Assembly (NCBI GenBank): GCA_020852255.1
Contig: JADZBD010000002.1
Location: 1 to 64,000 of the forward strand
Direction of reading: 5' to 3'
DNA from: Bacteroidia bacterium
GTDB lineage: Bacteria; Bacteroidota; Bacteroidia; JADZBD01
Length of the DNA stretch: 64,000 bases
The notes beneath the pieces were generated by a model that had not been told where the DNA came from, searched no databases, and worked only from the letters and a program-made list of their open reading frames with translations. The position numbers and the translations under genes are program-made. How positions within the stretch are numbered: position 1 is the stretch's first letter; each line of letters opens with the position of its first letter. Positions 42,285 through 50,962 of the stretch are shown one piece after another.

Positions 42285-42411
42285 GGAAAAATTCAATAGC
42301 CTGAATTTCAGGGAAGAGGCATTCTGCCTCCCTAATTTTCAGGAAATGTTGAAAAGTTGTTATAAATTAGCAGAAGGATACTACGCATTAGATCGTAACT
42401 AATTCATTTAC

Positions 42412-42627
42412 ATGAATTTAAGATTTTACCTGATTTTCACAATTCCCCTGAGCCTGCTCCTTCTGTCATCCTGCCGGGAGGAGATATGCCTCTGCGAAAA
42501 ACGCGGAAAAAGGGAATATAAAAAGGTTGAGATCAAATATAAGCGCAATCGTAACGGAGGGTATAAAAGAAAATCCTACCGCAAGTTGAGTGTTCGCTAT
42601 AATGAAAAAGCCCCGGTCAGAAAATAA
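42412..42627 (+). CDS. Very small basic lipoprotein, unknown function
   Basis: 71 residues. MNLRFYLIFTIPLSLLLLSSC is a convincing lipoprotein signal (Cys21), followed by REEICLCEK with two more Cys, and a 40-residue Lys/Arg/Tyr-rich tail. The mature part is strongly basic. It is isolated between tRNA-Asp and the convergent glycine-rich protein gene, and a hairpin overlaps its end. I do not recognise a family; the lipobox makes it likely to be a real gene. Confidence 0.6.
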   Translation: MNLRFYLIFTIPLSLLLLSSCREEICLCEKRGKREYKKVEIKYKRNRNGGYKRKSYRKLSVRYNEKAPVRK

Positions 42628-42644
42628 CCAGGGCTCTTTCTTTT
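42608..42644 (+). terminator. Probable terminator of the small basic lipoprotein gene
   Basis: AGCCCCGGT and ACCAGGGCT form a stem with one C-A mismatch, followed by CTTTCTTTT. It overlaps the last codons of the gene. Confidence 0.6.
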
Positions 42645-42657
42645 ACAATCATTCTCA

Positions 42658-43824
42658 TTATTGCTTCAGGAACTTGCGCGTAACCGATCCGTAGGTTGTA
42701 TTGAACTCTACACTGTAAAGACCGCTGCTAAATTCCACGGTACTGATTTCGATCTGTGTTGTTCCTTTGTTGAGTTGGTAGGATCCGAGAATATTTCCCA
42801 GCACATCACGAACGATCACCGTTCCATCAATCTGCAATCCGGTGATACTTACATTGATTGAAGCACCGGCCGGATTGGGATAGGCATGCAGGGAGATTTG
42901 ACTCATGATCTCATCCACTCCCTGAGCACAGGGATTGAAATAGCGTATGATCACTATGCCATTTCCGTTCCGCTGACCTTGAGTGGTGCCAGCATTGCTC
43001 AGTGTTCCGGTGAAAGATGATCCACCGCCACCGCCGCCCCCGGGAGTAGTGTCTGAACCCTGTCCTCCTGATCCTCCTCCATAATATCCGCCGCCGCCGC
43101 CGCCGCCGCCGCCAGAACCATTGTGGAAGGATGTTGAACCCGCTCCGCCATCGCCAAGAACTCCGGGGTTACCAATAGTCCAGCTGCTTCTCAGGCATGC
43201 TGTACTACCAGCGTAGGCACCTGCAGCTCCTCCGGCAGTCGGGGTTCCTGCCTGGCCTAAAGCTCCGCCTCCTCCACCGCAGTTACAGGGCGTTCCAACT
43301 CCGTCTGTTCCGATACCACCTGTTGTACCTCCGCCGGCACCTCCATTTCCACCCGGACCTGAAGTCTGACAGGCCGGCCAAACACCATTATGTCCGGCAC
43401 CGCCGCCACCGCCTGCAACAATCACACGGTCCGGTAATGCCACGCCGTTGATGCGTACATCCGAAGCACCGCCGCCACAACCTGCTGAATCGCCCTGAGG
43501 GGGCATGCTGAATGCATTATTGCCATTGAGACCGGCGCGGCCTCCACCATTATATCCGTTCTGCCCGCCTACACGTACATAAACTACATCGCCGGGATTC
43601 ACTGTTTTATCTCCGAAGGCATAGCCACCGAGTCCGCCCGTGCCGCCGATCAGTGCGTTCTGACCTTGTGCACCCCAGGCGCTTATATATAAAGTGTCCA
43701 CACAGGCCGGCACAGTAAACTGCTCCGGAGATCCTGTGAAATAAAAGGTGTCAACCACCATCACTTGCCCGCGGGAGAACATCATCCCCATCACAAATGC
43801 AAGAACCAGTAAAGATCGCTTCAT
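42658..43824 (-). CDS. ALK/LTK-type glycine-rich secreted protein with T9SS type A sorting domain
   Basis: 388 residues. Signal peptide ending FSRGQ (~20). Residues ~25-300 begin DTFYFTGSPEQFTVPACVDTLYISAWGAQG and continue with GGLGGYAFGDKTVNPGDVVYVRVGG, then many poly-Gly turns (runs of 7 to 9 Gly), ending GIVIIRY. This is the pattern of the glycine-rich domain first known from animal ALK/LTK receptors and also found in bacterial surface proteins. Residues ~305-388 (SLHAYPNPAGASINVSI to RKFLKQ) are the sorting domain. Paired Cys near the N-terminus and in the Gly-rich part may be disulphides. The product is probably a surface or released structural protein. One-mismatch -7 element TACCTTTA at 43849-43856. 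Confidence 0.82.
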   Translation of the reverse strand: MKRSLLVLAFVMGMMFSRGQVMVVDTFYFTGSPEQFTVPACVDTLYISAWGAQGQNALIGGTGGLGGYAFGDKTVNPGDVVYVRVGGQNGYNGGGRAGLNGNNAFSMPPQGDSAGCGGGASDVRINGVALPDRVIVAGGGGGAGHNGVWPACQTSGPGGNGGAGGGTTGGIGTDGVGTPCNCGGGGGALGQAGTPTAGGAAGAYAGSTACLRSSWTIGNPGVLGDGGAGSTSFHNGSGGGGGGGGGYYGGGSGGQGSDTTPGGGGGGGSSFTGTLSNAGTTQGQRNGNGIVIIRYFNPCAQGVDEIMSQISLHAYPNPAGASINVSITGLQIDGTVIVRDVLGNILGSYQLNKGTTQIEISTVEFSSGLYSVEFNTTYGSVTRKFLKQ

Positions 43825-43873
43825 GTTTTTTAAAGTTTAAAGTTTCCGTAAAGGTACCAGTAAAAACAGGATG

Positions 43874-43905
43874 AAAAAAAAAGGGTCCCGAAATTTTCGG
43901 GACCC
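43874..43905 (-). terminator. Terminator after the subtilase gene
   Basis: GGGTCCCGAA / TTCGGGACCC, a perfect 10-bp stem, followed on the minus strand by nine T. It lies 21 bases after the subtilase stop codon and just upstream of the next leftward gene. Confidence 0.93.
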
Positions 43906-43926
43906 GGCTGTTAATAACTACTGCGT

Positions 43927-46900
43927 TCAAATCTTTGTCAGCTTCAGGTATTGATAGGTCTCTCCTTTCCTGATACGCAGGTAATAGATTCCGGAGGATT
44001 CGCTTGAAAGATCCAGCACTTCTTTCACATTACCGCTCACTGTTCCTAAATCATGGGAAAGAATCACCCTTCCGGTTATATCCACCAACTCCCATGAAAG
44101 CTTTTCGTCTGAAAGTCCCTGAATGATCATCTCAAACACCCCCTGGCCGGGATTGGGGAACAGGATAACATCATCAGCAAAAATGGGAGAATTAACGCTG
44201 CTGGTCAGATTGGAAATGCTTACGGCATCCAGTGCCATATCCGAGGCGAAGTTGGCACCTGTGGTTCCCCTCCAGCGAATGTTGATCACCTGTCCGATGT
44301 ACGCATTCAGGTTTACATAGGCTACATTCCACTGATTACCTAACTGTCCGCTGGCGGTAAAGGCTCCGTTATTCCACATATTGTTTCCGAACACATCTAC
44401 CGTGAGCGTACCCATATCTGCTCCGTACATGTGATATGCGAAGGTGAGCCAGGGGTTCGTGGCATTCGTAAGGTCTATGCAGGGTGATAACAGATAGGCG
44501 GTCTGACTGAAACAGGCCGAGGCCTCCGTGTAAAGATAATTGCCGGTAGCTGTACCCGGATTATAATCTGTTGCAGGGCCGGTGCCAGAAGAAGGTGTGT
44601 CGTTTTCATCCGTCCTCCAATCCATATTGTCAATCAATGAGCTGCTTTCATTGATAAATCCGTTCATCAGATTACAAACAGTTGTTCCGCAGTCAGACGC
44701 GGTTCCGCACAAGGTGAATGTCTCAAAATTTTCATTGAACGGAATGCTCTGCGTGGTGCCGTTCGCCACCACCACCGTACTATAGGCTGTATCATTGAGA
44801 ATATTGCCGTCGGACGGATAGGTTGCCCACGCGGCAATGTTATAGTTACCCGGTGTTCCGAGATTGGCGGTTGTTACAAAAGAAAAATTCATGGACGCGA
44901 ACGATGCGATGGTCCCATTCGCAGTTTCATTCACCGCCGGTCCATTATTGATACTATAATGAACAGGGACGTTCGTAAGTGGAGAGGTGCCGGGATTATA
45001 AATGGTGATATTCACCACCGTGGTGCCCGGATTCTGGCATGTGGGAAGTGTACCGTTGGGTGAATTGATCATATTAACAGACGCATCAACCGCAATAGGA
45101 CAGTTGAAGGTTCCGGGGGTCTTTTCAATAGCCCAGGCCCTTCGTCCTACCGCATTCTGAGGTCCCCGCGCTCTTACACTGAACCAATGGGTCTGATTGG
45201 CCGGCACATTCGTGAGCACTTTGTTTGTGGTGGTGCTTGTTCCCACACTGTCCATATACATGGTTCCCAACTTAAATACATCGTAGGAAGTTGCACCTGT
45301 AACCGGATTCCAGGTAAGCATTACACTATCCGGACAAGCCCATGAAACCTGAATGTTTGTGGGTACATTAATGATCGAGAAATTGGCATCACTCAGGTCA
45401 CTGGCTGAATTGCGCGTTACCCGCACCTTACATTCTCCGCTCAGCGCGGATGGTACTACCCAGTTGAAGTATCGCTGAGCTGCCGGAACAGAATTGTTAA
45501 TGGTATTCCAGGTGTTTCCGTTATCTGTTGTGTATTCTACATTAAAGGTACCTGTGTTACCAAAAGCATCCCAGCGGACAGTTTCTGTTTCGCCGGGCAC
45601 AAATCCTTCGCCTCCTATAGGGTAAGTAACCACCGGAGCGTCTGTTTCAAAAAACCAGGTTACATAATAAGTCTGGGGGCCCTGCGGTACCACCGCTCCG
45701 TTCACACGAAGTGAGTAGGTACCGGCCGCCGGATTATCCAATGTGATTTGCTCATGATTGTTGCGTATGTCTGTTCCCCGTACCGCCAATGCATTCAGGT
45801 TTGTTGCATTAGGAGTATAATCCAACACCCACGGATTCCATACCGCGCTGGAGGGATCGGTGAGGCTGGTGTTAAGATTATTTACCAGCGCTACGCTGGC
45901 ATTAACTGCGGCCTGGTAATCGTGCCAATAAACCATAACCTTAATCTGCCGTACGTTCGACGGAACAGTAATGGTATGTGTGTTGGTGTTGCCCTGAGAA
46001 ACCGAGCCGCTTACATAATAGTTACTTTCCAGCGTCTGGGCTGCCTTAAGACCATTGATTCGTCCGTAACCGAATTTATAATCCGGTCCTGCGTTTCCCA
46101 GATCATCGGCAGTGTTCATCACGATGGCTTTAATAAGTCCGCTGGGAGGATTCTGATTTCCGTTTAATGTTTTATAAGCATGATAGAGTTCTGCGAATGT
46201 TCCCGAAACTGCCGGACAACTCATCGAGGTTCCTGTCTTCAATCCGTAGCCATTCGCCGGAGGATTGATTGTTGAATTCACATTCGTTCCTTGTGCACAT
46301 ACCTCGGGCTTCATGCGCCCGTCGTGAACCGGACCGCGCGAGGAGGAACTTGCGAGCTGATCTATGTAATCAAGATTCCCCACCGCGATGCTGTTCTTGC
46401 TGTGTTTATGTCCGCCCGTGACATTGCCCCAGCCTGCACCCGCACCGTACCCGCAGTCTGCCGTACCATTGTTACCGGCAGAAAAAACATGGATCAGGTT
46501 GGGCATAGTATAAATTTGCTGATCCAGCTGCTGGGCGAGCGTTGTGTAACCGGCATTACAACCATCCGAATAAGAGGTGGATGTAATCACAATGCCGTAG
46601 GAATTATAATGAATATTGATACTATCGAATCCCTGGTAATTCGGTGCCGCCTCATAAACATATAACTGCGCTCCCCATCCCATTCCGCGAGTCAGAGGGT
46701 CGCGGTTTCCGCCGCCCATGATGATTCCGGCACAATGGTCGCCGTGATCGCCGTTATTAAATGTGATAAACTGCGCGTTGAGTCGTCCTGTATAATCTAC
46801 ATGCGGACCAATCACCCCGTCGTCCTGCAGACATACACGCACATTGGAACCATTGTACTTTCGTCCGCCGGAATAGTCGGTTGCCAGATAATTGTCGCGG

Positions 46901-47562
46901 TGAAGTGTACGACCTACATTGTTATCCGGCACGGGAAGATCATCCTTAAGCTCTGCTGCACAAACAAAGGGCATTCCCACAAACGAGGTAATTTCACCTT
47001 TATCCAACCACACTGTAATCCGGTTGGAGAAAAAATTCTGATAGGTTACTTCCATCTTCGCGTTCTGAAGCCAGGTCATCACGGCCGCATGTGTGAGATC
47101 GGAATAGTAGGTAAACGTTACTCCTATTTTTCCGTTTGCTCCCACCGCGAATCCGGGAAACTGACCCGTTCGTACTCCGGCAGCCAGTTCCTCCAGCATC
47201 TTATATTCGGGCAAAACCTGGTACAGTCCCCGCACACCACAACTCCGGAGCACCTGCAGATCGGCATCTTTACGGATCGCCGCCATAAATGTATAGTTGG
47301 GAAGATAGAGCAGCAGGCTGATCCCGGATGCTTTCAGCTTTTCCCGTGTGGCATTGTCAGGGATATCCTGAAATTGAATGTACCGGTAATAATTCCCTCC
47401 GAAAATTTCATCTCCGGCCGGCGCCATATATAAAGCCATTTCGAGATTGGGCGCCGTACGTACCGTGCCACTGGATAAAAGAAGATCATACTTAGCCTCC
47501 GACGCAAAAGTAAATGCGCAGAGAAGCATCATCAGCGAAGAAAAAGAAGTTTTCAGCTTCAT
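43927..47562 (-). CDS. Secreted subtilisin-like serine protease (S8) with T9SS type A sorting domain
   Basis: 1211 residues. Signal peptide ~1-23. A propeptide-like region runs to ~220. The S8 catalytic domain (~222-520) has VRVCLQDDGVIGPH (Asp247), NGDHGDHCAG (His273), the oxyanion SAGNNG (Asn364) and GTSMSCPAVSG (Ser446); all triad residues are intact. A jelly-roll-like domain follows (~530-640), then a fibronectin type III-like stretch, a CARDB-like segment (~850-930), a MAM-like/laminin G-like beta domain (~960-1100) and the sorting domain (VILFPNPGQGVFEMII to YLKLTKI). It should be exported by the T9SS as a surface or extracellular protease. One-mismatch -7 element TACCTTTC at 47592-47599. 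Confidence 0.9.
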   Translation of the reverse strand: MKLKTSFSSLMMLLCAFTFASEAKYDLLLSSGTVRTAPNLEMALYMAPAGDEIFGGNYYRYIQFQDIPDNATREKLKASGISLLLYLPNYTFMAAIRKDADLQVLRSCGVRGLYQVLPEYKMLEELAAGVRTGQFPGFAVGANGKIGVTFTYYSDLTHAAVMTWLQNAKMEVTYQNFFSNRITVWLDKGEITSFVGMPFVCAAELKDDLPVPDNNVGRTLHRDNYLATDYSGGRKYNGSNVRVCLQDDGVIGPHVDYTGRLNAQFITFNNGDHGDHCAGIIMGGGNRDPLTRGMGWGAQLYVYEAAPNYQGFDSINIHYNSYGIVITSTSYSDGCNAGYTTLAQQLDQQIYTMPNLIHVFSAGNNGTADCGYGAGAGWGNVTGGHKHSKNSIAVGNLDYIDQLASSSSRGPVHDGRMKPEVCAQGTNVNSTINPPANGYGLKTGTSMSCPAVSGTFAELYHAYKTLNGNQNPPSGLIKAIVMNTADDLGNAGPDYKFGYGRINGLKAAQTLESNYYVSGSVSQGNTNTHTITVPSNVRQIKVMVYWHDYQAAVNASVALVNNLNTSLTDPSSAVWNPWVLDYTPNATNLNALAVRGTDIRNNHEQITLDNPAAGTYSLRVNGAVVPQGPQTYYVTWFFETDAPVVTYPIGGEGFVPGETETVRWDAFGNTGTFNVEYTTDNGNTWNTINNSVPAAQRYFNWVVPSALSGECKVRVTRNSASDLSDANFSIINVPTNIQVSWACPDSVMLTWNPVTGATSYDVFKLGTMYMDSVGTSTTTNKVLTNVPANQTHWFSVRARGPQNAVGRRAWAIEKTPGTFNCPIAVDASVNMINSPNGTLPTCQNPGTTVVNITIYNPGTSPLTNVPVHYSINNGPAVNETANGTIASFASMNFSFVTTANLGTPGNYNIAAWATYPSDGNILNDTAYSTVVVANGTTQSIPFNENFETFTLCGTASDCGTTVCNLMNGFINESSSLIDNMDWRTDENDTPSSGTGPATDYNPGTATGNYLYTEASACFSQTAYLLSPCIDLTNATNPWLTFAYHMYGADMGTLTVDVFGNNMWNNGAFTASGQLGNQWNVAYVNLNAYIGQVINIRWRGTTGANFASDMALDAVSISNLTSSVNSPIFADDVILFPNPGQGVFEMIIQGLSDEKLSWELVDITGRVILSHDLGTVSGNVKEVLDLSSESSGIYYLRIRKGETYQYLKLTKI

Positions 47563-47601
47563 ATGGTGTAGGGTTAGTCTTGTTTGAAGTGGAAAGGTAA
47601 A

Positions 47602-47629
47602 AATAAAAAGGGGCGAATAAAAGCCCCTT
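47602..47629 (-). terminator. Terminator after the cyclophilin gene
   Basis: AAGGGGC / GCCCCTT stem with an 8-base loop, followed on the minus strand by TTTTTATTTTTA. It lies 27 bases after the cyclophilin stop codon and abuts the promoter of the subtilase gene. Confidence 0.85.
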
Positions 47630-47655
47630 CTTTCAACAAGCCTAAATCAATTTAA

Positions 47656-48270
47656 CTATTTGTCTTTGAGCTCATTAAATACAACAGCTGCTTTGAATTT
47701 TTTTGCCTTCTTTCCTTTGCGGATAATTTTTACCGACAGGATCTGGTCTCCCTGAGCAATGGTATTCACCACATCCTGTCCCTCCACAACGTGTCCGAAC
47801 ACGGTATGCTTCCCGTCGAGCCAGGGCGTAGCTACATGGGTGATAAAGAACTGAGAGCCATTGGTGGCTGGCCCGGCATTGGCCATGGAAAGTATACCGG
47901 GGCCGGTATGTTTCAGGTCCGGATGAATTTCGTCCTTGAATTTATAACCCGGGCCGCCGGTTCCATTACCCGACGGATCTCCTCCCTGGATCATAAAATT
48001 AGCAATGACGCGATGGAATTTAAGCCCGTCATAATAAGGAATTCCATCGCCCTTGGCGGTGTTTTTGATTTTTCCTTCCGCCAGTCCCACGAAATTTGCC
48101 ACTGTAACCGGTGTTTTCTCGAACTCGAGCCAGAGCAGGATGGTTCCCTTGCTGGTGATCATTTCGGCATAGAGTCCGGGTTCAAGTTTCTTCTTCTTTT
48201 CCTTTAAGGAGAAAGAATATCCTGCTGTAAGAACAAGCAGGAGCAGGGCGATACGGATGACTCGTTTCAT
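47656..48270 (-). CDS. Cyclophilin-type peptidyl-prolyl cis-trans isomerase, exported
   Basis: 204 residues from the ATG at 48270 ([21 protein letters not shown], a signal peptide). A longer frame to 48351 would overlap gatB and the divergent promoters and is rejected. [51 protein letters not shown] and [14 protein letters not shown] are the core cyclophilin motifs with the catalytic Arg (FHRV), Phe and Gln residues. It should assist folding in the periplasm. A perfect -7 element lies 18 bases upstream. Confidence 0.93.
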   Translation of the reverse strand: MKRVIRIALLLLVLTAGYSFSLKEKKKKLEPGLYAEMITSKGTILLWLEFEKTPVTVANFVGLAEGKIKNTAKGDGIPYYDGLKFHRVIANFMIQGGDPSGNGTGGPGYKFKDEIHPDLKHTGPGILSMANAGPATNGSQFFITHVATPWLDGKHTVFGHVVEGQDVVNTIAQGDQILSVKIIRKGKKAKKFKAAVVFNELKDK

Positions 48271-48287
48271 AATTACTTGGTTTTCCT

Positions 48288-48295
48288 CAAAATTA
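48288..48295 (-). promoter_or_regulatory. -7 promoter element for the cyclophilin gene
   Basis: Minus-strand TAATTTTG, a perfect match, 18 bases before the ATG at 48270; back to back with the gatB promoter. Confidence 0.6.
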
Positions 48296-48311
48296 CAGCT
48301 TTCCCTTTTGC

Positions 48312-48319
48312 TAACTTTG
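48312..48319 (+). promoter_or_regulatory. -7 promoter element for gatB and its operon
   Basis: TAACTTTG, a perfect match, 13 bases before the gatB ATG at 48333. Confidence 0.65.
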
Positions 48320-48332
48320 CCTTTTCGTACAC

Positions 48333-49787
48333 ATGTCTGTTTATGACGCATATGAACCGGTCATCGGCCTGGAGGTGCACATTCAGCTCCTGACCCGGAC
48401 CAAGGCTTATTCTGCTGATGCCAACGATTTCGGGGCCTTGCCAAATTCCAATGTAAGCCCCGTTTCACTCGGTCTTCCGGGAACGCTGCCGGTGGTGAAC
48501 CGGCGCCAGGTGGAATTTGCCGTAAAGCTCGGTCTGGCGGTGGGATCTGACATTACACTATTCAACCATTTTGCCCGGAAGAACTATTTCTACGCTGACC
48601 TTCCGAAGGGCTACCAGATTACGCAGGACAAAACACCCATCTGCACAGGAGGCAAGATCACCCTCCGAAGGGAAGACGGAACTGAAAAGCACATACGCAT
48701 CCACCGGATACATATGGAAGAAGATGCCGGAAAATCCATTCATGATCAGGACCCAACCGACACACTCATTGACCTGAACCGGGCAGGTGTTCCGTTGCTT
48801 GAGATGGTGAGCGAAGCCGATCTGCGCAGCAGCGAGGAAGCCTATGCCTATTTAACAGAAGTGCGTAAACTGGTCCGGTACCTGGATATCTGCGATGGCA
48901 ACATGGAAGAAGGCTCCATGCGTTGTGACGCAAACATCTCCGTCCGGAAAAAGGGTACAGAAGCATTCGGCAGGAAAGTAGAAGTGAAGAATATGAATTC
49001 CATCCGGAATGTGCAGCGTGCAATCGAATACGAAGTAACGCGCCAGATAGATCTTCTGGAGAAGGGCGGAACCATCGTGCAGGAAACGCGGAGCTTTGAT
49101 GCCGCTGACGGAACTACTTTTTCACTGAGAACGAAAGAAGACGCCAATGACTACCGATATTTTCCCGAGCCAGACCTTCAACCGGTGGTCATTACTCCGG
49201 AGCTTATAGAAAAGATACGGTCTGAACTCCCTCCCCTGCCTCATGAATTATTTTTAAAATATACCGGCGCGTTCGGACTCTCTTCTTACGACGCCGGAGT
49301 ATTGACGGATCAGAAAGGAATTGCATTGTTTTTTGAAGATCTGCTCCGTTTTACCCCACACACAAAACAAGCAGCCAACTGGATTATGGGCCCGGTAAAA
49401 TCCTGGATGAACGAAACAACACTCGAGATTAACAACTTTCCCATAGCTCCCGAAAAACTTGCATCTCTGATCGGACTGGTGGAAAAGGGAACCATTAGTC
49501 ATTCAGCAGCAACACAAAAACTGTTTCCCGCCCTGCTCAAACAACCGGCTAAAAATCCTGACGCTCTCGCCGTGGAGCTGAACCTGATCCAGCAGAGTGA
49601 TCAGCTCGAGTTGCGGTCGATCGCAGAACAGGCGATCGCCAAGTATCCGGAAAAAGTGCAGGAATATAAGAGTGGGAAAACCGGCCTGGTGGGATTGTTC
49701 ATGGGTGAACTGATGAAATTAAGCAAGGGCAAGGCAGATCCCAAACTTGCCAATAAAATCCTAACTGAATTACTGAACTCAAAATGA
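48333..49787 (+). CDS. gatB: Aspartyl/glutamyl-tRNA amidotransferase subunit B
   Basis: 484 residues, full length. [67 protein letters not shown] and DANISVR are family signatures of the kinase-like domain; the C-terminal YqeY-like tail domain runs from ~340 on. GatB activates misacylated Glu-tRNA-Gln/Asp-tRNA-Asn for amidation by GatA. gatA and gatC are not in the window. It overlaps the next gene by four bases, forming a rightward operon with the thioredoxin lipoprotein, M1 peptidase and phosphoesterase genes. Confidence 0.97.
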   Translation: MSVYDAYEPVIGLEVHIQLLTRTKAYSADANDFGALPNSNVSPVSLGLPGTLPVVNRRQVEFAVKLGLAVGSDITLFNHFARKNYFYADLPKGYQITQDKTPICTGGKITLRREDGTEKHIRIHRIHMEEDAGKSIHDQDPTDTLIDLNRAGVPLLEMVSEADLRSSEEAYAYLTEVRKLVRYLDICDGNMEEGSMRCDANISVRKKGTEAFGRKVEVKNMNSIRNVQRAIEYEVTRQIDLLEKGGTIVQETRSFDAADGTTFSLRTKEDANDYRYFPEPDLQPVVITPELIEKIRSELPPLPHELFLKYTGAFGLSSYDAGVLTDQKGIALFFEDLLRFTPHTKQAANWIMGPVKSWMNETTLEINNFPIAPEKLASLIGLVEKGTISHSAATQKLFPALLKQPAKNPDALAVELNLIQQSDQLELRSIAEQAIAKYPEKVQEYKSGKTGLVGLFMGELMKLSKGKADPKLANKILTELLNSK

Positions 49788-50962
49788 AAACAACCTCACT
49801 TCTCTCCCTGCCCGTTTCTCTCTTGTTGCTCTCCTGCGGGTCTTCGGAAAACAATGTTCCGGATGCATACACCATGGTCAGCGGAGGCCTCACCAACCGC
49901 GGTTCGGATTCTATCTTTCTTTTTGATGTCAACTCTCAGCAGGCCGTAAAAGTTGCAGCTTCGTTTGTAGATCAGGATGGGAAATTTTCCATGGGTATTA
50001 ATGTAACCGAGCCCGGATTTTACCGGCTGGGGTCCGATGAGCGTAACTTTGCTATGCTGGTGATCAGTCCGGGTGAAAAGATTTCCGTCACCGGTGACGC
50101 TCAAAATCTCGGATATACCTACACCATAGAGGGATCTCCCGAATCCGGTTTGTTCAGGGAGATCAACGGATATTCCATGGAACTCTCCAAAAGGAAATCA
50201 GCGATTGCCACTAAAAAAGACTCCATTATCCAGACCTACCAATACCTCGTTGGAAAGAACAATAACCAGAAATACATTGATTCACTGGATAAAGCCATGG
50301 AGCCTGAATTCAACCGGCTCGATTCTGCGCTGACACCCCTGATCGCTGAAGGAATTGACAAAGCCAAATCTTTTATTGAATCTCACCCTGCCTCCTTCGC
50401 CAACCTTGTTGCCATCGGTTTGCTGAATCAGGAGTCTGATTTTCCGGAGTTTTTAAAAGTGTATGATCAGCTGAAGGCCAAATATCCTGACAATAAAAAC
50501 CTCTCCGGTTTTTACACATGGATCGAAAGCAAGAAAAAGCTGGCGGTGGGATCGGAGGCTCCGGATTTCACACTGGCCGATCCGGATGGCAATCCTATCC
50601 TTCTCTCTCAGTTCCGTGGTAAAGTAACACTGGTGGACTTCTGGGCCAGCTGGTGCGGTCCGTGCCGCAAGGAAAATCCAAATGTGGTGAAAGTGTATCA
50701 GAAATATAAAGACAAAGGGTTCGAGATATTCGGCGTATCGCTGGACGACAATAAAGAGAAGTGGCTTGCCGCCATCGCTGCAGACGGGCTCGCCTGGAAG
50801 CACGGCAGTGAACTCCGCGGATGGAATTCCGCCGTTTGCCAGATGTACAATGTGCAGTCCATTCCCTTTACGCTGCTGCTGGACAAAGAAGGAAAAATCA
50901 TTGCCTCTAATCTGAGGGGAGAAGCTCTTGAACAAATGATCGCGAAAACGCTGAATCCATGA
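49784..50962 (+). CDS. TlpA/ResA-like thioredoxin lipoprotein with DUF4369 N-terminal domain
   Basis: 392 residues. Lipobox LLSC (Cys18). Residues ~28-120 are a DUF4369-like beta domain, ~125-245 a helical linker, and ~250-392 a thioredoxin fold: GSEAPDFTLADPDGNPILLSQFRGK start, the WCGPC redox motif (~290) and the cis-Pro loop IPFTLLLD. In Bacteroidota such proteins act as membrane-tethered periplasmic thiol reductants. Overlaps with gatB and with the M1 peptidase, four bases each, indicate translational coupling. Confidence 0.92.
   Translation: MKTTSLLSLPVSLLLLSCGSSENNVPDAYTMVSGGLTNRGSDSIFLFDVNSQQAVKVAASFVDQDGKFSMGINVTEPGFYRLGSDERNFAMLVISPGEKISVTGDAQNLGYTYTIEGSPESGLFREINGYSMELSKRKSAIATKKDSIIQTYQYLVGKNNNQKYIDSLDKAMEPEFNRLDSALTPLIAEGIDKAKSFIESHPASFANLVAIGLLNQESDFPEFLKVYDQLKAKYPDNKNLSGFYTWIESKKKLAVGSEAPDFTLADPDGNPILLSQFRGKVTLVDFWASWCGPCRKENPNVVKVYQKYKDKGFEIFGVSLDDNKEKWLAAIAADGLAWKHGSELRGWNSAVCQMYNVQSIPFTLLLDKEGKIIASNLRGEALEQMIAKTLNP

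Noticed and set aside
47656-48351. Longer cyclophilin start at 48351
   Set aside because: It would overlap gatB and both promoters; the ATG at 48270 gives a proper signal peptide.
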